Assembly (NCBI GenBank): GCA_017434045.1
Contig: JAFRGA010000059.1
Coordinates: 1 to 37,154, forward strand
Direction of reading: 5' to 3'
Length of the DNA stretch: 37,154 nt
From: Eggerthellaceae bacterium
GTDB lineage: Bacteria; Actinomycetota; Coriobacteriia; Coriobacteriales; Eggerthellaceae
Below, one piece after another: positions 31,904-37,154 of the stretch. The first letter of the stretch is position 1. The number at the start of each line of letters is the position of its first letter. The position numbers were made by a program, and so were the translations under genes. The notes beneath the pieces were generated by a model. That model saw only the letters and a list, made by a program, of their open reading frames with translations. It was not told the DNA's origin and ran no database searches.

Positions 31904-33181
31904 ATGACCCAGCAAGCTAAACCAACTAAATACTTCATCGACTTCGAAAACGTCCACGGCGCAGGCCTGAAGGGCGTCGACACGCTGGACGAGCGCGATG
32001 AGGTCATAATCATATACAGCCAAGCGGCAGAGACGTTTCACATCGAGCACGCCATCGACATCCTGAAGAGCAAGGCGGGCATCCGTTTTGTCGAAGTGGA
32101 CGGGGGCACGCGCAACGCGGCTGACTTCCAGCTGATCGTAGCCTTGTACGGCAACATGAGCGACGAGTTCGACTACGCCATCGTCAGCGGCGACGGCGGT
32201 TTCGACGCTGCCATCAAGATGGGTGAGCGCATGGGGCTGCCCTTCGTCAGGCGCGTCGCGAACGTGCAGGGCGACGAGGCCGAGAAAGTCGAGAAGCCCA
32301 AGAGCCGTCGCACGCGGCGCGGCCGTTCGGGACGCGACGCTGCCACCGAAACCCCTCAACAGGCGGAAGGCGAAAACTCCTCATCCGAGGCGCAAAACCA
32401 GGCACAACCTGACGAAGCTCCGGAGGCCCAGAGCCTTCCCGCCCCCGAAGCTCCTGCCGGGAACACCGAGGCGCAAACCGATGCCCAAGCCGAAGAGCAA
32501 ACGGCAACTTCGAAGCGCAGGTCACGGCGTCGGAGACGCAGCAACGGGTCACAGGACGCGCAAACCACAGCGCAATCGGAGACAGCCCAAACGACAGACA
32601 GCGCATCTGGCGACGCAGCCGCTCCCACTGGAGCCGAGGCGGAAAAGCCTGTTCACGAAACCGCTGAGCCCATCGTTGACCAAGCCTCCGAGACTGCGCC
32701 TGTCGACGCCGCAGCTGCCGAGAAGGCCCCCGCGAAGGAGGAGCCCGTTAAGGAGACGCCCGCGAGAGGCCCCAGATCTGCGGCAAAGAAGAAAGCTTCC
32801 CCCAAGGTGCACGAGGAAGCTCGGCAGGATTCTGCCGCTGCCCGCGCCAAGGCGGCAGAGGTCATGAGGCTCGCTTTTGCCGAGCCTGCCAAGAACGCAG
32901 AAAAGCCCGCGGTCTCCGTGGCCGTCGAAGCTGCCGAGGGAGAAACGGGCCCCGCCGCCTCCGAACAAGATGCCGTCGCGGCCATCAAGGCCGTGCTCGC
33001 CGAGAAAGGCGTGCAGCTGACCGACCAGCAGCTCGTCACGGTAGCAGGGGCAATCGATGGAGCGAAGGGGCGACAGGACTTCTACCGCCGCATCATCAAA
33101 GTCGAGCGCCAGCAGAAAGGCCGGGCGCTGTACAACCAAGTTCGCGAGCACTACGAAGCCTTAGCCAAGGCCGTTCGATAA
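31904..33181 (+). CDS. NYN/PIN-domain protein with long Ala/Glu-rich linker
   Basis: Residues about 8-125 form a NYN (PIN-like ribonuclease) domain: KYFIDFENVHGAGLKGVD, EVIIIYSQAAETFHIEHA, RNAADFQLIVALYGNMSD and FDYAIVSGDGGFDAAIKMGER. The acidic residues expected for the metal site are all present. Residues ~135-345 are low-complexity, rich in Ala, Glu, Pro and Gln, with basic patches (KSRRTRRGRSGRD, SKRRSRRRRRSN) that could bind RNA. The last ~75 residues (QDAVAAIKAVLAEKGVQL to HYEALAKAVR) are a helical domain I do not recognise by name. The substrate is unknown; RNA processing or decay is plausible. GGGCGGGG precedes the ATG. It is divergent from rplM-rpsI. Confidence 0.78.
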   Translation: MTQQAKPTKYFIDFENVHGAGLKGVDTLDERDEVIIIYSQAAETFHIEHAIDILKSKAGIRFVEVDGGTRNAADFQLIVALYGNMSDEFDYAIVSGDGGFDAAIKMGERMGLPFVRRVANVQGDEAEKVEKPKSRRTRRGRSGRDAATETPQQAEGENSSSEAQNQAQPDEAPEAQSLPAPEAPAGNTEAQTDAQAEEQTATSKRRSRRRRRSNGSQDAQTTAQSETAQTTDSASGDAAAPTGAEAEKPVHETAEPIVDQASETAPVDAAAAEKAPAKEEPVKETPARGPRSAAKKKASPKVHEEARQDSAAARAKAAEVMRLAFAEPAKNAEKPAVSVAVEAAEGETGPAASEQDAVAAIKAVLAEKGVQLTDQQLVTVAGAIDGAKGRQDFYRRIIKVERQQKGRALYNQVREHYEALAKAVR

Positions 33182-33193
33182 CATAATTGGTTA

Positions 33194-35128
33194 TCAAACC
33201 GGCGCCGAGTCTTTTAGCGATTCGACTCGGCGGGGCTTGACCCAATCCAAATAGGCAAAACCCACGTCGGCGGGACCGTCGACGAGGCGCGCTGTCGTGG
33301 CATGCGTCCCAGCAGCCGTCACGGCTTGCAGGGTCGCAAGTGAAAGCCTGCGTTGGAACGGGTTGCTGCGCATGGCGCCCGCCTGGATCTTCTGACGAGG
33401 GACGATGCTTTGGCCGGTCGACAAACCGTCGTTGTGGAGCAGCAAGTAGCGCCTGTTCCACGTGTAACCCGAATGACGCGCCCACAGCACCGCGCCGATT
33501 CCCTTGGCAACCGTGATGACCACGCACAATGCGATGATGAAGACCAGCGACCCGACCATGAACCTGTCATATTGCGCATAAGAGGCGGCGCTGGCGAAGT
33601 GAATGTTGCCCGCCGTCACCAACGCGCCTATGATCGCCCAGCAAACACCCGTGACGACAGCTGCCCACAGCGCCCAGTTGTACCAGACGCAGCGACGGAG
33701 CAGGCATCGCCGCAATGCCGGCTTGGGCAGCGGAGCGCAGTCGACGCGACGGGGCCGGTCGGCGAACTCGGGTGCCAGGCCGTCTATGATCTCATCCACG
33801 CGGTCGAGCTTGACGAAGGGGTGGACGACGAGACCATTCGCATTCATCTTCGAGTCGTTGTTGCCGCTGTTCTTCTCGCTGGCGGTGTCGATGCGCCCCA
33901 GCGACAGCTCGCAGTAGCCGATGATACGACGAACGAACGATTGCCGGATCTCGATAGACTGGATGCGCTCGATGTCGATGCCGCTGAAGTTGCGCGCAAG
34001 CAGCCCCCTCTCGACTTCGATGCGCGAGCCACGCCGGCGAGCCCGGAAATTGCCATACGAGAACATGATGCCCGCCAAGGCGATAATCCATGTAACCAGC
34101 GTCGCACCCAGAATAATCGGGATTGCATACAGGGCGATTGTCAAGGCGACTTCATCTTGCACAAGCAGCACCAAGCCCAATGTGAGCACGAACGTGAAGC
34201 ACACGATGAGGGCGACGATATGGGGCATGTCGTGCGAAATGGACGTCAGCAGCAACTCGTGGTTCGTGAGGCCATGCTCGTAGGACGCCGGCTCCTCGCC
34301 AAGCATGGCGGTACCGCCGTACAGTCCGCGCCAGTCTCCGAGGGGCGCTGCCGCAGTATCAAGGATGTTGGGGGTTGCCTGTGCCGGCTGCGGCGCGCCG
34401 CACTTGCCGCAGAATTTCGCGGTGTTCGACGTGCCGCATTTCGGACACGCCCACGATGCAGGCAGCGCGGAGGCTTGACCAGGTGGTACAGGTGCCTGGC
34501 TGAGCTCCGCCTGAACGCGGTCCCTGTGCGCCTGCATGCCCTCGGCCGTCGCCGTGTCAGCTTGGGGTAAGTATGCGATCGCCGCTTCCGCGCCCACACC
34601 GACGGCGGCCTTTCGCATGAACAGCTCCGCGCGCATGCGCTCGGCCGTTTCCAATTGCAGGTAAGGCACGCGGACGGCCTTGTTAGACGAGCCGCCGGCC
34701 GAGTCTATCGTCACCGTGCACACGCCGAATAGACGCTGGATGATCGACGCCCGATGGTTCACCGACTGGACGCGCGCGTACGGCACATGCACGCGACGCT
34801 TCGTGATGATGCCGGAGTAGAAGCTGAACTCGCGCTCGTCGAACACATACGACATGTTGCGCCACGCCAACGCGTACAACCCGACAAACGCCGCAATGAT
34901 CACCGCCAAGCCCAGCACGACCAGGCCTACGGCCAGCAGCGGATTGAAGCTGATGTCGCCTCTTTGCATGGCGGAATACAAGCGAATCAAGCCCTCAAGG
35001 CCGTTGACGAACACGACGAACACCACGGCGATGACCGCCACGATAGGCGCCACGTAGACGTAGCTCTTGTGAACTTTGTAGTGCCGCCCCGTTTCGAACG
35101 TTGCGATGAAGGGATTCGCCTCGCTCAT
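33194..35128 (-). CDS. Membrane protein with three bacterial PH domains and a zinc ribbon (YdbT-like)
   Basis: The 644-residue polytopic protein repeats the bPH2 pattern three times, each following a pair of membrane helices. The first helices are VYVAPIVAVIAVVFVVFVNG and LLAVGLVVLGLAVIIAAFVG, then MSYVFDEREFSFYSGIITKRRVHVPYARVQSV. The second set is PHIVALIVCFTFVLTLGLVL with RGSRIEVERGLLARNFSGIDIERIQSIEI. The third is WNRRYLLLHNDGLSTGQSIVPRQKIQAG. Between the first two, at about residues 228-246, is a four-cysteine zinc ribbon (CPKCGTSNTAKFCGKCG). YdbT proteins usually lack that ribbon. It starts three bases after its YdbS-like partner and is probably translated with it. The function of YdbS/YdbT is poorly defined; a stress or antimicrobial-resistance role is reported for Bacillus relatives. 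Confidence 0.82.
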   Translation of the reverse strand: MSEANPFIATFETGRHYKVHKSYVYVAPIVAVIAVVFVVFVNGLEGLIRLYSAMQRGDISFNPLLAVGLVVLGLAVIIAAFVGLYALAWRNMSYVFDEREFSFYSGIITKRRVHVPYARVQSVNHRASIIQRLFGVCTVTIDSAGGSSNKAVRVPYLQLETAERMRAELFMRKAAVGVGAEAAIAYLPQADTATAEGMQAHRDRVQAELSQAPVPPGQASALPASWACPKCGTSNTAKFCGKCGAPQPAQATPNILDTAAAPLGDWRGLYGGTAMLGEEPASYEHGLTNHELLLTSISHDMPHIVALIVCFTFVLTLGLVLLVQDEVALTIALYAIPIILGATLVTWIIALAGIMFSYGNFRARRRGSRIEVERGLLARNFSGIDIERIQSIEIRQSFVRRIIGYCELSLGRIDTASEKNSGNNDSKMNANGLVVHPFVKLDRVDEIIDGLAPEFADRPRRVDCAPLPKPALRRCLLRRCVWYNWALWAAVVTGVCWAIIGALVTAGNIHFASAASYAQYDRFMVGSLVFIIALCVVITVAKGIGAVLWARHSGYTWNRRYLLLHNDGLSTGQSIVPRQKIQAGAMRSNPFQRRLSLATLQAVTAAGTHATTARLVDGPADVGFAYLDWVKPRRVESLKDSAPV

Positions 35129-35131
35129 GGG

Positions 35132-35614
35132 TTACACGTCCTCGCGGGCGAGACGCGCGAGCTCGGCAGCGCGGTCACGCAGCTGTTCAGCAGCATCGAA
35201 CTGCAATCCGGGAATCTCGTGCTCTTTCGCCGCCGTCGCCACGGTGACGCTCGCAAGGCCGAACGCGCGCAGGATGGGACCTTGGCGCGTATCGGTGTTC
35301 TGCACGCGTATGAACGGGATGGTGTAGCGCTTTCGCCAGATGATGCCCTTGGCGATGTCGAGGTAGTCTTCGGATACCTCGTAGCGCCAACGTGCGTAGC
35401 GGATAGGCGGCAGCACGACGAGCCATACTATATATACGACGACCATGCAAATGACGAGCGCGATGAGCGGCCACATCCCAATTCTCGAGATGATCACCAG
35501 CGGCAAGGCGCAAGATGCTAGGCACAACCCGATGACCGTGATCCAAATGGCGTCGTTGATGCGCCACACCGCCTTCACCCGAGGGTCGAGCTGGTTCGCC
35601 GGCATTTCCTTCAT
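35132..35614 (-). CDS. Bacterial PH-domain membrane protein (YdbS-like)
   Basis: The 160-residue protein has two adjacent membrane helices at about residues 20-70 (AIWITVIGLCLASCALPLVI, PLIALVICMVVVYIVWLVVLP) followed by one bPH2 domain: RYEVSEDYLDIAKGIIWRKRYTIPFIRVQNTDTRQGPILRAFGLASVTVATA. This is the standard YdbS layout, and it is paired with the longer YdbT-like gene just downstream. AAGGGA precedes the ATG. It is the first gene of the two-gene operon. Confidence 0.84.
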   Translation of the reverse strand: MKEMPANQLDPRVKAVWRINDAIWITVIGLCLASCALPLVIISRIGMWPLIALVICMVVVYIVWLVVLPPIRYARWRYEVSEDYLDIAKGIIWRKRYTIPFIRVQNTDTRQGPILRAFGLASVTVATAAKEHEIPGLQFDAAEQLRDRAAELARLAREDV

Positions 35615-35726
35615 GGTATGTCCCTTCTATGCACAACATGAATTATAGAGGACAAAAATGAGACAAAGGGGCTGCCTCTCTTATATATCGCGAAGAAGGC
35701 ACGTGCCTTCATGTCGCGCTAAAGTT

Positions 35727-35836
35727 GCTGAGCGTGCAGCTGGCGAGTGCAGGAGGCGCAACCGCCGACCCAAGCGTGCTTCGCACGTGCCGAGGTCGGT
35801 GACTGCGCCTCCTGTGCCGCTAGATGTGCGCTCAGC
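35727..35836. repeat. Nested inverted repeat in the gap before the PH-domain genes
   Basis: Four stems nest about one centre: GCTGAGCG / CGCTCAGC (35727, 35829), CAGGAGGCGCA / TGCGCCTCCTG (35750, 35804), CCGACC / GGTCGG (35765, 35794) and CGTGC / GCACG (35775, 35783). The gap 35615-35874 otherwise contains no gene. Confidence 0.75.
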
Positions 35837-35843
35837 GGACGGC

Positions 35844-35873
35844 GGTTCCGCAGTTCGTCAGAACTGCGGAACC
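35844..35873 (-). terminator. Hairpin after the acyl-CoA synthetase gene
   Basis: A perfect 13-bp stem GGTTCCGCAGTTC / GAACTGCGGAACC with a 4-nt loop starts one base beyond the stop codon. No T-run follows on the minus strand, so simple intrinsic termination is likely but not certain. Confidence 0.55.
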
Positions 35874-35874
35874 A

Positions 35875-37154
35875 TTATGAACCGAGCTTGTCGGCTTCCT
35901 CCACATCGAAGCCCAGCTCGCGAGCGGCATCTTGGCGCATCTTGTACTTGAGCACCTTGCCGGCGGCGTTCATGGGGAACGAGTCTACGAAGCGAATGTA
36001 ACGCGGCACCTTGTGGCGGGCGATGCGCTGGAGCGCGAACTCCCGCATCTCGTCCTCGGTGGCCTCCTCGCCCTCCATGAGGATGATGCAGGCCATGGCC
36101 TCCTCGCCGTATTTCTCGTCGGGCACGCCGATGACCTGGCAATCGCTCACCTTCGGGTGCGTGATCATGAAGTCCTCGATCTCCTTGGGGTAGATGTTCT
36201 CGCCACCGCGGATGATCATGTCCTTGATGCGTCCCGTCACGCGGAAGTTGCCGTTCTCGTCGCGCATGACCAGGTCGCCCGAATGCAGCCAACCATCCTC
36301 GTCGACGGTGGCGCGCGTAGCGTCGGGCATCGTGTAGTGGACCTGCAGTATGTTGTAGCCGCGGCTGCAGAACTCGCCCGCCATGCCATCGGGCATTTCC
36401 TCGCCCGTGCCGGGATTGATGATCTTGCACTGCACGTGCGGGTACTCGTAACCCACCGTCTCGGTGCGCCAGTCGAGCGGATCGGTCCAAGCCGTCATGA
36501 CCGACCCGGGCGCGCTTTCCGTCTGGCCGTACACGCTGACGATGCCGCCCATGTTCATCTCTTCGGGCAGCGAGGCCTTCACCATCAAGTCGGGCGGGCA
36601 GCCGGCGCCGGCCATGATGCCCGTGCGCATGTGGCTGAAATCCGTCTTGCGGTAATCGGGATGGTTGAACATGGCGATGAACATCGTGGGCACGCCGTTG
36701 AAGCAGGTGATTTTCTCGTTATCGATGCACGACAGCGAGGTTTTCGCATTGAAGTACGGCATGGGGCACATCTTGGTCCCGTGTGACATCGACGAGGTCA
36801 TCGAAAGCGTCATGCCGAAACAGTGGAACATGGGCACCTGGATCATCATGCGGTCGGCCGTGGACAGGCCCATGCGGTCGCCGATGCACTTGCCGTCGTT
36901 GACCACGTTGCGGTGCGTGAGCATGACGCCCTTGGGGAAGCCCGTCGTGCCGCTCGTGTACTGCATGTTGCACACGTCGTCGGGGCGCACGGCGTCAGCC
37001 ATGCGCTGCACGGTTTCCAGCGGCACCGATTCGGCCCGTTCGAACGCCTCGTCGAGCGTCAGGCAGCCGGGCATGCTGAAGCCCACGGTGATCACGTTGC
37101 GCAAACACGGCAACGTCTTGCAGTGCCGGGGCTTGCCGGGCTCGGTGCCGGCGA
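35875..37154 (-). CDS. AMP-forming acyl-CoA synthetase, C-terminal part (5' end outside window)
   Basis: Activates a carboxylic acid to its acyl-CoA through an acyl-adenylate. About 426 residues are visible and the frame runs off the right edge. Landmarks are the phosphate loop MQYTSGTTGFPKGVMLTHRN, VYGQTESAPGSVM, the DGWLHSGDLVMRDENGNF and VTGRIKDMIIRGGENIYPKE hinge region, and the catalytic lysine motif MNAAGKVLKYKMRQDA near the C-terminus. Overall it resembles the medium/long-chain fatty acid or aromatic acid branch (FadD-like); the substrate cannot be assigned. An apparent start at 37113 is an internal TTG, not the true start. Confidence 0.9.
   Translation of the reverse strand, partial: AGTEPGKPRHCKTLPCLRNVITVGFSMPGCLTLDEAFERAESVPLETVQRMADAVRPDDVCNMQYTSGTTGFPKGVMLTHRNVVNDGKCIGDRMGLSTADRMMIQVPMFHCFGMTLSMTSSMSHGTKMCPMPYFNAKTSLSCIDNEKITCFNGVPTMFIAMFNHPDYRKTDFSHMRTGIMAGAGCPPDLMVKASLPEEMNMGGIVSVYGQTESAPGSVMTAWTDPLDWRTETVGYEYPHVQCKIINPGTGEEMPDGMAGEFCSRGYNILQVHYTMPDATRATVDEDGWLHSGDLVMRDENGNFRVTGRIKDMIIRGGENIYPKEIEDFMITHPKVSDCQVIGVPDEKYGEEAMACIILMEGEEATEDEMREFALQRIARHKVPRYIRFVDSFPMNAAGKVLKYKMRQDAARELGFDVEEADKLGS

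Overview
The window (about 37 kb, high GC) most resembles a member of the Coriobacteriia, probably family Eggerthellaceae (Actinomycetota). This rests on the gene order guaB-ruvX-mltG / aroC-aroK-aroB-(aroQ-pepQ)-efp-asp23-nusB-xseB-dxs, the actinobacterial character of the proteins, a type III glutamine synthetase, secreted fn3 and InlB-repeat surface proteins, and Shine-Dalgarno-led genes with some GTG/TTG starts. Genus cannot be fixed from sequence alone. No rRNA, tRNA, insertion sequence, prophage or CRISPR array was recognised.

Layout. The left edge holds the 5' part of rpsA (minus) and a small secreted fn3 protein. From about 1.85 to 13.9 kb almost everything is on the minus strand: IMP dehydrogenase, the Holliday-junction resolvase-like RuvX and the transglycosylase MltG; then chorismate synthase, shikimate kinase and dehydroquinate synthase (overlapping genes), a one-piece AroQ-PepQ fusion, EF-P, an Asp23 protein, NusB, XseB and DXS. 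This gives most of the shikimate pathway plus isoprenoid, transcription and translation housekeeping. Next come an NSS-family transporter, a 1.57-kb gene-free region, an M18 aminopeptidase, a plus-strand Hsp20, a nicotinamidase-like hydrolase, a YerC/TrpR-like regulator and (R)-citramalate synthase.

From 22.3 to 27.8 kb lies a three-gene minus-strand operon: an ExbB/TolQ/MotA-like channel subunit, a short ExbD-like protein and a 1330-residue secreted surface protein. It looks like a proton-driven envelope motor with a surface partner in a probable monoderm. The right part has type III glutamine synthetase, rplM-rpsI, a divergent NYN-domain protein, two bacterial PH-domain membrane proteins (YdbS/YdbT type) and the 3' part of an AMP-forming acyl-CoA synthetase.

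The gene-free stretches hold the most unusual material. At 15976-16880 there are 25 copies of a ~25-nt unit in both orientations. Spacers are 6 or 17-18 nt in the direct runs, and 14 nt in four head-to-head pairs that each form a 64-nt inverted repeat of exact 25-14-25 geometry. Separately, a dispersed intergenic element occurs near 7.5, 14.2, 17.2 and 30.3 kb. Three of its copies carry hairpins whose arms differ in sequence but stay complementary, which points to selection for structure. A third structured element, with nested stems, lies at 35727-35873.
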